A stretch of DNA of 64,000 bases. Origin: Conus ventricosus (lineage: Eukaryota; Mollusca; Gastropoda; Neogastropoda; Conidae). Below, one piece after another: positions 1 through 12,708 of this stretch; position 1 is the stretch's first letter, and each line of letters starts with the position of its first letter. The stretch is taken from NCBI GenBank assembly GCA_018398815.1, contig CM031628.1, positions 14,986,005 to 15,050,004 of the forward strand, in the 5' to 3' direction. The position numbers and the translations under genes are program-made. The notes below the pieces were generated by a model. It had not been told where the DNA came from. It did no database searches and saw only the letters and a list, made by a program, of their open reading frames with translations.

Positions 1-345
1 TGTCAGCTATTGACGCTACTTCCTATCTTACTTCAAAATGCTCACCCCCTCCATTTGTGTCAGCTATTGACGCTCCTCTCTATCTTACTTCAAAATGCCC
101 CCCCCCCCCCCCCCCCCCGCCCCCATCTCCATCTTGTGTCAGCTATTGACGCTACTTCCTATCTTACTTCAAAATGCACCCCCCCCATTGTGACAGCTAT
201 TGACGCTCCTCCTATCTTACTTCAAAATGCCCCCCCCCCCCCCCCCCGCCCCCATCTCCACTTGTGTCAGCTATGACGCTACTTCCTACTTACTTCAAAA
301 TGACCACTACCACAGCATTGACGCTCCTCCCTACTACTCAAATGC
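1..345. repeat. Tandem array of about 55-75-bp units in an alternating A-B pattern
   Basis: About six units share the core GTCAGCTATTGACGCT followed by TATCTTACTTCAAAATG. Odd units have ACTTCC after the core. Even units have CTCCTC and a long C tract ending in CCCCCATCTCCA. The true period is therefore a dimer of about 130 bp. The last units are shortened. The array continues off the left edge of the window. Confidence 0.85.
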
Positions 346-648
346 AGACAGGATCACAGTGACTGGTGGAAACAGACAGGATCACAGTGAGTGGTGGAAA
401 CAGACAGGATCACAGTGAGTGGTGGAAACAGACAGATTACAGTGACTGGTGGAAACAGACAGGATGACAGTGACTGGTGGGGAAAATACGGATGACAGTG
501 ACTGGTGGAACAAGACAGGATGACAGTGACTGGTGGAACAAGACAAGATGACAGTGAGTAGTGGAAAAAGAAAGGATGACAGTGACTGGTGGAAAAAGAA
601 TGGATGACAGTAAGTAGTGGAAAAAGAAAGGATCACAGTGAGTGGTTT
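346..648. repeat. Minisatellite, unit about 28 bp
   Basis: About ten copies of a unit containing ACTGGTGGAAACAGACAGGA then TCACAGTG. Later copies drift to GTGGAAAAAGAAAGGATGAC. The minus strand is open (Ser/His/Cys-rich), but the reading frame only follows the repeat. Confidence 0.85.
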
Positions 649-1759
649 GACAGATAAAGAAAAAGAAGCTTAAGAGGCATCATAGAAGATTTGAAAGATG
701 TAAGTCAGACTTCAACTGGAAAAAAGGAAATAGAAGAACTTTCAAATGAAAAAAAAGACTACGCAAAATTAAAGAAGAATTCACGAGCAATTATAGAGAC
801 AGAAGAACGACTAAACGTTTAAGAGACCTCAAACATAAGCTGAAGTGGTTGCATTGTGTTGGTCATGATAAAATCCAGTCAACAGAAAAAATGGTATATA
901 TCGTCTGGGATTAAACTCGCAATGGTATGATAATTTGTCCTGTTTGAAATGCATAGTGACACTGAACATGATGATTTATGATTAAAGAAAAAAAAACATG
1001 GACGATGAACCTTTGTTTAATTGTATTTTTAATACAATTTTTTTAATTTCTTCCTCATTCTCTCTTCCATTCCCAGTTCCTCTTTCTCTCTTCTCCATTC
1101 TGTCATCAACAGGATCTTTCTTGGGGTGGGCGGACATTTCGGGTTCAAATGACCACATATTTGTGTGTTATTAATCATAATTGTACATGTTTTGAACATA
1201 TTGTAAGTAAATAATCATGAAACATATTAGAAAATGAGTTATCTTTTTTCTTTCGGGTGTTGAAATGGATTTGAGTGTGATTTCAATATAGGGCCGAGAT
1301 AGTAGATCTTTCTTTTTGTTGGATATACAAACACTACACAAACAAACAAAAAAGCACTAAGCACAATCCTCGTGTTTTTACAAACTACAAGCACAATAAT
1401 TGGACAAACAAACCAACCCGCTCAGCACTCCACTTACACCCACACCCCCTCCCCTCCCAACCCACCCCCACCCCCTCTCTCTCTCCTTTTGTTGATTTAA
1501 TGAACCCATACATATGCATAGTTAAATCCAGGTATCTTATGATTTTGTTTATTCATTTCAAATAATACTTCATAATTAAAATCCAGTTAGTGTGTTAAAT
1601 TTTAGCAGATACATGTGTACAGTCTTGCCTATGTACTTTTCAAGATTATATCTTCTCCTCTCTTTAGTATTTTTAGAAAATACTGTTAATGAAGGCTTAC
1701 ATTTGTTTTATTTTACAGCTAAAAATGTAGTGGGTTGGCTATCAGAATTTTAAGAATCG
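649..1759. other. AT-rich DNA with no recognisable gene
   Basis: No convincing gene or repeat array is visible. A lysine- and glutamate-rich stretch on the plus strand near 680-830 recalls linker regions of LINE proteins, but it has stops and no diagnostic motif. A C-rich tract lies near 1435-1485. Confidence 0.4.
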
Positions 1760-1789
1760 AATGTTTGTCTCAGTGGTTGAGAATCTTTG

Positions 1790-2269
1790 GCCATCTGCGC
1801 CAAATATATGGTGTTTTCGTCAGAGACGATTATTCGCTGATTAACACTGTCCCCTTTTATTACAATTCTTGGCAATGATTTCCAGAATATCAGTGACATG
1901 TATGGCATCTCCAGAACACATGGTCGATGCTGTCTTTTTCATTCTTCACAGAAACACAGTATGTTAGTATAACTTTCTACGATTCCCCATTTCTTTCAAA
2001 CTACATTCGTTGCAATATTCGATGCACTATTTTCTTATGTGGATCCATTTTAGCTTAATATCCTTAAATCGAGGAATCTTTTCGAAAGCATTTCGGTCCA
2101 AGGTATCGTCTTTTTTAGCTTCTCCTGCCATTTTGGCACAACAGTTTGGTTCCCAGTATCTTTTTCTATAACTCTGTACTAATTTTGAGGAACCTTTACT
2201 ACAGAATATTTTCTTTAAGGAGCTGTTGTTGACTGTCGGCTTCAATGTTATCTTTGATCTCTTTCCCAA
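1790..2269 (-). pseudogene. LINE ORF2 carboxy-terminal fragment with Cys/His motif
   Basis: An 80-codon open stretch (2269-2027) and its continuation on the same strand give the basic end of a LINE ORF2 product. It includes YRKRYWEPNC and, in a second frame near 1975-1895, CVSVKNEKDSIDHVFWRC, which fits the C-x-C-H-C knuckle that closes L1-like ORF2 proteins. A frame change separates the two parts. This marks the 3' end of the LINE. Confidence 0.6.
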
Positions 2270-5140
2270 ACCCTTTTTTCTCCGATGTATTTTTTATGGG
2301 AATTTAATATGCAGCCACCATAAAGAGGAAATCTAGTTTCAAGTTATACTTGTGCTGAAATCCTCTTGGGATAGTGAATCTCCATTGGGGCGTTGGAAAA
2401 AATCAGATACTCTAAATACATTTGCTGTTGGTTCCAGTTGTGATGTTATCATTTTTTTTCCTATTTTGATAGTTCATTGTAAAAGAATGGGTTCTGCAAG
2501 TAGTTCTCTACGCTAGATTGTCTGGTTTTATTTTGTAGTATAACTGCTTAACGACTGAATACTTGTTTGCCAAAAACTGTTCTTGATTGGTGGGAGCAAC
2601 AGATGATTGGGGAGTAAATGTTGCGCAATGGTTCTGAGAATTGGGTATGAAACATCAACATGCTCTCCAGCTGTTGTTGTTTGTCTCAGTCTTTTTTATC
2701 CATGTACTTTTAATGCATGATGAAAGCATGTAGTCAGGTAGATTCAAATCAACCCACCATCCTGTAACATCTTTATTAACCGTTTTGCGACCTAATTCTA
2801 TCTTTGTTTTTTAAATTCCATAAATAACCTGTAACATAAGTCCTGTAATTCTTTAGACAAATGTGTCAGGTGGATTTTGGAAGCATCACCAAGGGTAGAA
2901 GTTAGTTTTTGACAGAATTAATGATTTTAAACAGACATGTCTTCCTAAAGGGGTAATGATGTCTCTTAATCCAAATTGTTAAGATGCCTTCACTTCTATC
3001 ATCTAGCTTTGAGTTGTTCTTTTTTCCATGCGTGGTAGTCCTGAGTAAACCAAATCACTCATATTTTGAATGTCTTTTGGGATTCCAATCATCTTTTAAC
3101 GTCCAGATTTTTAATTTCACTATGCTTTTGTCTTCCCAGCCAAATTACTTGTGTGTTTCTCCGTTGTTTTAAGAAGATACCCGATGGCTTATCCCAAACC
3201 GATCAAGAATCTCGATAGATTAATTCGAAGATTTCGGATGCCTGTGGTCATCCATGAGTGGCATCGGCAAATTGTGAATCTTGTGTTCTTTCTCCCCGAG
3301 TTGTAAATCCGTTTAATACTATTTTCTTATTTGATCATATTTCGATAATATTTCTGCACTACAAAACGAAGATAAAGATGGCAAACTGAGTCTCCTGCCT
3401 ACCACCCCTTTCTAGTGCGAACCATGGATGATGTTGGGCCATTTACAATAACCATAACTTAATGTTGTGGGGGGGGGGCGGGGAGAATACTCCCTAATCC
3501 ATTTACTAGGTCTTAACCTAACCTACAGCCTCTACACTTGTCTTGAAAATCAAATCTAACGAGGTCCGAACGCATTATTCGAAGTCTAAATTGAATTAGC
3601 ATCCCAGATATTGTTTATGTTGAGATGGGTCTTAATGTTCATAAAGAACCGAATGTTACTACCTATATATCTGTGTGGACAAATCCTGCAGGTCTTCCAG
3701 TGAATCAGTGAAGGAAGAACTTTTAAAATCCTATGACAATACAAGATAGCCAAGGTGGGTATATAAGGTTAAAAGTGAATAGTCTCCAGCTTATTTACAA
3801 TATTCTTTGGGTTGTCTCGTTGGGTAGTGCAAATTATAATACCTTCTTGCTGGGGCGTTTTTGTAGTTCCGCCTTCTCTGAAGCTTTCCATTTAGAGCTC
3901 GGGTTTCATACACACACAGTTGTTTTTGCCAAAAACCATTTGAAAAACTCATCAGCTCCAAATCCCTCCGATCCCGTGCTTTTTCCGTTCTTCATATGTA
4001 TTCAATGCAATCCCTGCTTCTTCGATTGTTCTTTCACCTGTAATGATTGAGTCCTGGTCTTCTGTTAGTTTTCGGTATCTCTATTCAACCAGAATCTTCA
4101 ACATTGGCTTTCCCAGTTTGTCTTTTTCGGTATGATCTCAGAAAATTGGGGTTACTGAATTGGTATTCTTCTGGTTGTCCAGTGTAAGTTACCTTGTCCA
4201 CCAGTATTTTACAATTTGTTTGCTAATGAAGTTACGCGTTTCTAAGCTGCAGAAATATTTACGAAACCCATTCCCCAACAGCAACACCATCTTGGGGCTG
4301 GGTAGCATAGTAGTACACCACTCATGACCTTTTCCTCTTAGCAAAATCATATCTCTATTACGCTCTTCAATTGTCTTCAAATCCACCGCTGATTAATTCT
4401 TTACTCTCAATATCTTTAATAGCGTTTGCATTAAGCTGTTTTCGTGTTAACATGTATTCTCTTTTTTATTGTGGCATAGCTGGAATGAATTTTACCTGAT
4501 CTTCATTAGTAAGAAGGCAAGAAAGACCCCGATCAAGACACTGTTTATTTAGGGTCGGGCTTTTCGACTGGTTGCATCTTGGCTATTCTGCATAAGATCA
4601 TTCCCCTCATCGTTTATCTGTTAATCCACTGTATTTTTTTTATTAATTGTTTATTCCGTCTGCATATTCTTTACTTTAGGAGAGTAGAATTAAATTTCCA
4701 AAGAGTTTTGTGTTTAATCTTACTCCTGTTCCGAGTATATGAAGTTTTAGTGTAATGAATGAATGATCGAGCTATTAAGCCGGTTAAAATGTCAAATCTT
4801 CACAATACCATTTAAATATTCTGACAGAAGGAAGAAGTCTAGCCTACTTTGTTGCAAGTGGTAGGTCTACAACCAAGTGTATCATCCTTACAATCCAGGT
4901 TTGTTTTCTCCTCCTCATATATCTGCTAATGACAAATCTAGTATCATACACTCAACCCGTCGCTTTTTTAGCTTTGGGTTATTTATATGTTTTATAATTG
5001 TAAACAATCAATTTCCCTGTTCTAAGTACCAATTTAAAATCCCCCATCCACAATAACGTATCATTTTTGTACCTTTTGAATCGTATTTGTGAGTTCGTCA
5101 TAAGTAGCTCGGTTCGTCTTTTGGTTTTGGTCATATACAC

Positions 5141-5505
5141 TTACAAGCAACAGTTCCTTTTCATTTGTTTGTAATCATATGATATAAAGTTACCCTGCAT
5201 GTCCGTTTCCACCGTATTTATTTTGAATTCCGAAATTATTATTAAAGTAATAATGCTACTCCTCGACATTAGATCCGGTAGAGGTAAAAAAGCATCATAC
5301 CACATTCCACTCATACACTTTTCGGTATCATTTTCAAAATGATATCTTGTAGGCAATATAGAGAAGTATTGATTTTGTTCCTTAAATATGAATACATCTC
5401 TTCTTTTCCTGATAATCCCTAGGACTTGACTGTTTAATGAGGAAAGTGTTACATGTTTGCCTTGATACCTACTTGATCCATGGTGTTTTGCTGTGTTAGT
5501 CAATA
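5141..5505 (-). pseudogene. LINE APE-type endonuclease fragment
   Basis: An open stretch of 120 codons matches the middle of an apurinic-type endonuclease domain of L1-like LINEs. It has the region before the SRGVAIL-type strand (here SQVLGIIRKR), then SEFKINTVETDMQGNFIS and the strand that follows. In intact elements this domain nicks the target so that the RT can prime on it. The conserved catalytic Asp and His ends of the domain are not both present in this frame. The neighbouring downstream segments belong to the same LINE. Confidence 0.7.
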
Positions 5506-5560
5506 ACTCACAAAAAGACCATCAATGCCACAGGAGAAAAAAGCAAAAAACCGGAATCCA

Positions 5561-6369
5561 GTTCAATGCACGATGTCAGGCAAAAAGGAATATACTTTTA
5601 CAACAGCATGCATTGAAGAATCATCGTATCTATGGCTTGCGTAATTACCCGATATGATTTAGTACCGTCCATTTGGCTATGAGAACATATAACACTATAC
5701 CGATGTAGCGATTACAACCAGTTGTACAGCTTTAGTCCCACAGCACAACTGTTCATTTTTAAACAGAGACATGTGGTGTTTGGCCCTCCCAGCACAGCCC
5801 CCCACCCCCCCCCCCCCAAAGACTTGGGAGAGGAAGAACGTGTCCTGACAATCTTCCATTCCCTTGTCCCCACATTCACAGACACATTCCCCTTTCGTCA
5901 CACACACTTGACAACAACAAACAACATACAAATAGCAACATTACAATACCCCAGTCCCAAACAAAGTTCAACAGAAATGCTACAAATAGAAACAATATAC
6001 GCAAAAACGCACAAAGAAATAAACAATGCTCAGCACGCAAAAAACCGAGACTGAGTGCTGTTGCCTTAAATCTCATCCGGATCGCACATTCACAAAAAGG
6101 GATATAAAAACCATCTAAGATGGTGCTCATCGTGTACAACGTGAAGCAATTTCGTTGAAGGAGTCCAGCAAGCAGGTCATTTCACTCATCCCCTTTTTTA
6201 AAAAAAAAATAAATAAATAAATAAATAAATACTAAAATAAAATAATAAATAAAGAAACTACCCTCCGCACCTATCCTGTCTTTAATCAGGCCCCAAACTC
6301 CCCCTCTCCCCGTCTATCCCAGCCCCCCATTCAAGTAGTTTTTGAATAAAAGGCACGATCATTACATGA
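5561..6369. other. Unassigned DNA with short AAAT repeats
   Basis: No gene recognised. Overlapping ORFs on both strands near 5700-6140 are in frame through A- and C-rich sequence and look like chance. An AAAT-type microsatellite lies at about 6195-6250. Confidence 0.5.
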
Positions 6370-7631
6370 AAGTTAAAGGAGAGAGAGGAGCAGAGTTAAG
6401 GGGGGGGGGGGTGGGAGGAGAGAGAGAGGAGGGAAGAGAGAGAATGTCCGTTGTGTGTGAGTGTCGCGCGCGTTGCGCGCGCAACATCTGCCCGCGCGCC
6501 CCGCACGTGCGCACGTGTGTGAAAACGTAAGAATTGTGGAAAAAAAAAACCAGAAAGAATTTTTCGTAAACAACCTCATTAACACATTCTCTATCCAAAT
6601 CTAAATTATTCATGCTTTCGATAGGACATTGACCAGAAAAAAAATGTATATACATATACATCACTTGTGATAACCGTCCTTGTATGGCAAAAACGCCAAA
6701 CGTTTTGTAGAAATATTTAGAATGAGTACAGTCCAGTCCTTTCCCATACGAGTCTACATCAGGATGGGGGGGGGGAGCGCACATAAGTGTTAAAAGAGAG
6801 AGAGGGGAAGAGAGAGGAGAGAGAGAGAGAGAAGAGAGAAGAGGAAGATAGAGAGAGAGTAGAGAGGAGGAGAAGAAGGGAGGGAGGGAGGAGGGGATCC
6901 AGGAGGGAAACGAAAAAAAAGAGGCGGGGATGGACGAAAACGTTTGGGCATTTTTAAAACTCGGCACAAGCAAAGAAAACAGTTCACCGGAGAGAGGGGC
7001 TGCGTCTGAGTCGTTTTCTGTAATGTTCCGTCTTGACTATATACCCCCCCCCCCCCCCCCCCCATCCTCCCCTCGTCCCCCTCCTCCAAAGCAACCGGCC
7101 AAAAGCGGAAAAAGCCCAAAAAAAAAGTTCGTACGTGTCGAGTGCGCGCGCAAGTGAACTTGCAAGATCAAAAGCAGAGTCAATTTGAGGAGTGTATAAC
7201 AGCGTGCAGAGCAGTCAAAAGAAAACAAACAAAATAATAATGAATAATAAGAATGCATGATACAACATCCATAAGAGTTACAAATCTGCCTTCTATACCA
7301 AGAGTTCGTTTCTATGAGAGCATTCACTATTCTTACGAGACTTAGTAACGTCAGACCATTACAAAGTCTCGTTGAATTTGGCAGGTCCATTTTGTAATAC
7401 TAATAAAGAGCTTATTAATTAAGCATTAATCATAACACAAGGAAACATTTTCTAGTGTACAACAATGGCATCTGCCCAATGTTTTTTTGAGCCGGCTTAT
7501 TTATAACAGGAAAAGTCAAGTCACGAGGGAAACGAGAACGGTACAATCATAATGTGCAGCTTAGAATCATACACTTTAGAGGAGGTACAAGAGAGAAGAG
7601 AGAGAGGAAGAGAGAGAGAGAGAGAGAGGAG

Positions 7632-7678
<47 letters not shown>

Positions 7679-8088
7679 GACAGACAGAGGAGACAGAAAG
7701 AAGAAAGAGAGAGAGACAGATAGACAGGCAGACGAAGAATATACATTTTTGTGACCAAAGTCATAAGTCAACGAGGTGCAAAATCACACATTATGAGCAC
7801 AAAAGCCGCAAACCAAAGGGTATCCCGGTTACTACCCTCTGGGTTTGTGTGCAAATAGAAAGAGGGAGGGAGGGAAGTACAGCCAGATGGAGAAAAGCAG
7901 AGAAACAGACAGGCAGACCGAGCCGACAGACAGAGAGACATGGGTGCGTGTGTTGTGCGGGGAGTGTGGGTGTGGTTGTTGGTTGTGTGTGTGTGTGTGT
8001 GTGTGTGTGGGTTGGTGTGTGTGCGTCGTTGCGTGCGCGTGCGTGCGGGTGCGTGGCGTGTGTGTGTTTGTGGTTGTGGGTGTGTGTG

Positions 8089-8127
<39 letters not shown>

Positions 8128-9810
8128 CGTGCGTTGCGTGTGCGTGTGCCGTGGCGTGCGTGTGCGTGCGTTGTGTGTGGGTGTGTTGTGTGCGCGCGCG
8201 TGCGCGCGATACAGACTATAAGCGCACATCATTCAAAGCGTTCACAGCAGTTGTGAGTGGTGACAAATACATGGTGGCCATAATGACATATGATTACAAT
8301 CCGCATAAAAAAAGGGAAATCAGCCCCTTATTCGCCAAATAATTTTCTTGGATAGACTCTCACAATGCTGTGAACATAATACTAAGTTAGGTCTCCAAGC
8401 TCTGTGTTTTAAGCCTCCGTTTGACAAATCTGGCCCAAAACCTCCCCCCCTTTTAAAAAGGGTCCGTCTGAAAAGAAAAAAAAAAGAAGAAATAAAGAAA
8501 CGTTTTTCCTTTTGTAGATCGTCATGATATCAAAACACAGTTTCCCTGTCAAAAACAGAGGGGGGGGCTCAATGTATCATACTTATCATCCATCATGACC
8601 AATCATATGTGCATGAGGCTGATGCAGAGAGAGGAGAGAGAGAGAGAGAAGAGAGAGAGAGGAGAGAGAAGAGAGAGAGAGCAATGTTGTGCTGTGCAAA
8701 TGTGCACACGCGTGAGCGGAGCGCACCCACGCGCGCGCCCCCGGCCACATGCGCGCGAATGCGCTTTGGACACAGGAAACAAGAGCACAACCGTACCAAA
8801 ACACCACAACAGCCTGCTGAGCATGGGGGAAAAAAAAAAAAATGATGGCCGCACAGTGACACACAATACAAATCTGTTTCAAAAAAGTAAGTCCTCCTCC
8901 GCACCCCACGCCCCCCCCCGAACCACCCCCATTCACCGAAACAATTTATCTAGAGGTGCCACAAATGCGTGAACACTGAGCACCAACATAGGCCCGCCTG
9001 CAACATAGCCAAAAATCCCAAAAGAAGCCATCCGCCATGCCCAAAACAATGCATCCTCCATGGCACATCGTCACATAATTTCACAACACAGTTTGCCAAA
9101 GAAGAAGGGGGAAAAAAGTGTCATTCACACAGTCACATCAACAATATGTTCAAAGTTCATGGATAGAAAGAGCGAGAGAGTAAGAGAGAGAAGTAGAGAG
9201 TGAAGAGAGAGAGAGAAGGGGGGAGAGGGGAGGGAGGGAGAGAGAGGGGAATGGGGAGAGTTAGAGAGAGAGAGAGAGAGAGAAAAAAACATGTATGTAC
9301 CGCGCGCGCACTCCCCCCCCCCCCACCCCACACACACACACACACCACACACGCACAGCACACATACACACACGCTCGCATGCGCGCGCCGCGCGCGTGC
9401 GCTCGTGTATTAAACTCCAAAAAATGAAAACATAGACAGGTACAATATGTCAAAAGTGAATGACGCACAAAATTCACCCATGAAATAACATGACCTAGTC
9501 AGAAAGTCTCAAAGCACAGTGTTATGTCAAAGAATTAGCCTCACGGCGTGTACATTGTAGTCTACAACCATGTGTTCCGAATGGCCGTGTTGGCGATATG
9601 ATTACAAGACTTAGGGTAACAATCTGCCACACATCACTGGACATGAGAAACAAAAGTACATTATCGTGAAAAAAAATGATAAATGGTTTATCCATTTTTG
9701 GCACCGTTGTGCGAGGGAGTATACATACAATTCGCCAGTGGTTGATCAGGGACGAGTTGAGAGAGAGAGAGGGAGAGAGAGAGAGAGAGAGAGAGGGGGG
9801 AGGGAAGAGG

Positions 9811-9879
<69 letters not shown>

Positions 9880-10225
9880 TGTAAGTCTGCGTGCGCGCGC
9901 GCGCGTGTGCTCAGAGAGAGAGAGAGAGAGAGATGCCTATTTATGTCAACATATTCATAGGGACAGGAAATCCTTTCGATTATTTGGCTTTGAATTTTGC
10001 ATTCCCGTTACTGTGGAAGAGACAAGGTGCAATGCAAAAAACAAAAACAAACAACAACAAACAAACAACAACAACAAAAAAAAGGGGGGGTGGGTCGGGG
10101 CGGGGGCGGGAGGGGAGAGTCATAACTTACTTATCTTTGGGATGCACATCTTTTAAGGAGAGACTTCCACTTCATACGATTCCACGTAATCCTCAGTGTC
10201 ATTCAGATTTCCATGGAATCCCTCC
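6370..10225. repeat. Block of GA, GT and C/G-tract microsatellites
   Basis: Purine tracts (GA)n lie at about 6377-6450, 6793-6900, 7585-7735, 8630-8685, 9165-9290 and 9757-9930. A (GT)n tract lies at 7985-8205 and an AC-rich tract at 9310-9400. Poly-C or poly-G runs lie at about 6400, 7044-7062, 9315 and 10085. Between them are short unique stretches (7090-7570 and 8210-8600) in which nothing was recognised. The many ORFs here are Arg/Glu, Ser/Leu, Val/Cys or Thr/His dipeptide strings. Confidence 0.9.
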
Positions 10226-10229
10226 ACAG

Positions 10230-12150
10230 TTGGCTGTTCCTTGGGCGACACAGTCTGCACGGTAACACTGGGCGACACAGTGTGACAGTAACACTGGGCG
10301 ACACAGTCTCCACAGTAACACTGGGCGGCACAGTGCACAGTAACACTGGGCGACACAGTCTCCACAGTAACACTGGGTGACACAGTCTCCACAGTACACT
10401 GCGCGACACAGTCTCCACAGTAACACTGGGCGACACAGTCTCCACAGTAACACTGGGCGACACAGTCTCCACAGTAACACTGGGCGACACAGTCTGCACA
10501 GTAACACTGGGCGACACAGTCTGCACAGTAACACTGGGCGACACATTCTGCACAGTAATACTGGGCGACACATTCTGCACAGTAACACTGGGCGACACAT
10601 TCTGCACAGTAACACAGGGCGACACATTCTGCACAGTAACACAGGGCGACACGTCTGCACAGTAACACTGGGCGACACAGTCTCCACAGTAACACTGGGC
10701 GACACAGTCTCCACAGTAACACTGGGCGACACAGTCTGCACAGTAACACTGGGCGACACAGTCTCCACAGTAACACTGGCAACACAGTCTGCACAGTAAC
10801 ACTGGGCGACACAGTCTCCACAAGTAACACTGGGCGACACAGTCTCCACAGTAACACTGGGCGAACATGTCTGCACAGTAACACTGGGCGACACAGTCTC
10901 CACAGTAACACTGGGCGACACAGTCTGCACAGTAACACTGGGCGACACAGTCTCCACAGTAACACTGGGCGACACAGTCTCCACAGTAACACTGGGCGAC
11001 ACAGTCTGCACAGTAACACTGGGCGACACAGTCTGCACAGTAACACTGGGCGACACATTCTGCACAGTAACACTGGGCGACACAGTCTGCACAGTAACAC
11101 TGGGCGACACATTCTGCACAGTAACACTGGGCGACACAGTCTCCACAGTAACACTGGGCGACACAGTCTGCCACAGTAACACTGGGCGACACAGTCTGCA
11201 CGGCAACACAGGGCGACACAGTGTGACAGTAACACTGGGCGACACAGTCTGCACAGTAACATAGGGCGACACAGTCTGCACGGCAACACAGGGCGACACA
11301 GTGTGACAGTAACACTGGGCGACACATTCTGCACAGTAACACAGGGCGACACAGTCTGCACAGTAACACTGGGCGACACATTCTGCACAGTAACACTGGG
11401 CGACACAGTCTGCACAGTAACACAGGGCGACACAGTCTGCACAGTAACACTGGGCGACACATTCTGCACAGTAACACTGGGCGACACAGTCTGCACAGTA
11501 ACACTGGGCGACACAGTCTGCACAGTAAACACTGGGCGACACAGTCTCCACAGTAACACTGGGCGACACAGTCTCCACAGTAACACTGGGCGACACATTC
11601 TGCACAGTAACACTGGGCGACACAGTCTGCACAGTAACACTGGGCGACACAGTCTGCACAGTAACATGGGCGACACAGTCTCCACAGTAACACTGGGCAA
11701 CACAGTCTGCACGGCAACACAGGGCGACACAGTCTCCACAGTAACACTGGGCGACACAGTCTCCACAGTAACACTGGGCAACACAGTCTCCACAGTAACA
11801 CTGAGCGACACAGTCTGCACGGCAACACAGGGCGACACAGTCTCCACAGTAACACTGGGCGACACAGTCTCCACAGTAACACTGGGCGACACAGTCTCCA
11901 CAGTAACACAGGGCACACAGTCTGCACAGTAACACTGGGCGACACAGTCTGCACGGCAACACAGGGCGACACAGTCTGCACAGTAACACTGGGCGACACA
12001 TTCTGCACAGTAACACTGGGCGACACAGTCTGCACGGTAACACTGGGCGACACAGTCTGCACAGTAACACTGGGCGACACATTCTGCACAGTAACACTGG
12101 GCGACACAGTCTGCACGGCAACACAGGGCGACACAGTCTGACAGTCTCCA
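10230..12150. repeat. 27-bp minisatellite, about 70 copies
   Basis: The unit is GTAACACTGGGCGACACAGT followed by CTCCACA or CTGCACA. Variant positions are CTC/CTG, CAGTC/CATTC, ACTGGG/ACAGGG and GTAAC/GCAAC. Copies are mostly exactly 27 bp, with occasional one- to three-base losses or gains. Because 27 is a multiple of three and the unit has no stop on the minus strand, all three minus frames stay open for 587-723 codons, giving nine-residue repeats such as TVETVSPSV, CYCGDCVAQ and LLWRLCRPV. Plus-strand frames are open for shorter stretches. No protein family is recognised. Confidence 0.95.
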
Positions 12151-12552
12151 GAGCTACCAGTCCCTGCATGTGCCACACTCGACTGTCTGTCTTCACGAAT
12201 GTTTGTCACAGAAGTCGTCGACTGTCTTTCTTCACAAACGGTGGCCTTGGTCGATGTAGATGGGCGGTGAATACCTCCCGGATAGACGATGGACGTGTTG
12301 ATCCCCGCCTGTCCTCTCCATCGTCCTCTCCGTCGTCCCCACTCTGCCGACCGCTCCCCCTCCTCCAGCTGCACGCGTCCCGGATCCCCGTCTGCCTGTG
12401 GTCCCGAGGCCTCTGGGTGAGGGCTGTGGAGTCGAGCACGCCCTGTCGATTTTCCCCATGTCTCCGTCTTCTATGTTCAGAGTATTGTGGTCGGTCAGCT
12501 TGCAGTATAATTAGAAATTAAACTAGACCTACGCTAGAGGTTGCAGTTTAAT
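12151..12552. other. Unique GC-rich stretch between minisatellite and DIRS element
   Basis: About 400 bp without repeats. The minus strand is open in more than one frame and runs into the minisatellite, but the composition (Arg/Gly/Ser) gives no family match by eye. Confidence 0.4.
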
Positions 12553-12627
12553 TGAAATTATTACGAGCCTATTGTGGAGGAAGGAGAAGTTACGTTGAGT
12601 ATTGGTGCGCACAGCGTTGCAGGCAAA
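12553..12627 (+). repeat. Left inverted terminal repeat of the DIRS element
   Basis: Contains TACGTTGAGTATTGGTGCGC and continues through CAGCGTTGCAGGCA. The reverse complement occurs at 16005-16039 without mismatch, with looser matching outward (CCTATTG shared). Confidence 0.85.
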
Positions 12628-12708
12628 TTTCAGAGCTGTATGGCCACTAGACTTCGCCTTTAGGGAGGGACAGTAAAATTGATTATACTACGAACACTAA
12701 TTGGGAGG

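Larger units (their letters stand above)
1760..5560 (-). mobile_element. Decayed L1/Tx1-like LINE retrotransposon
   Basis: Fragments of one LINE ORF2 read in order on the minus strand. At the upstream end (about 5505-5100) is an APE-type endonuclease segment with SSLNSQVLGI and FKINTVETDMQGNFIS. At about 3300-3050 is the part of the reverse transcriptase after the catalytic box, including NTQVIWLGRQKH. At about 2270-1790 is a carboxy-terminal segment ending in a Cys/His motif, DSIDHVFWRC. Many stops and frame changes separate the pieces, so the copy is dead. Spacing fits an ORF2 of about 1200 codons. No poly(A) tail or target-site duplication was found. ORF1 was not found. The clade call rests on the motif style alone. 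Confidence 0.75.

Noticed and set aside
7552..8342. Long ORFs of Arg/Glu and Val/Cys on the plus strand and Thr/His on the minus strand
   Set aside because: Pure translations of GA and GT microsatellites. The same holds for ORFs at 24000-24750, 43520-43985, 53425-53820 and 60205-60750.
10230..12150. CRISPR-like look of regularly repeated 27-bp units
   Set aside because: Units are directly adjacent with no unique spacers, and the genome is eukaryotic.
10153..12374. Three overlapping minus-strand ORFs of 587-723 codons
   Set aside because: They are translations of the 27-bp minisatellite in three frames. The unit has no stop and its length is a multiple of three, so openness is not evidence for a gene.
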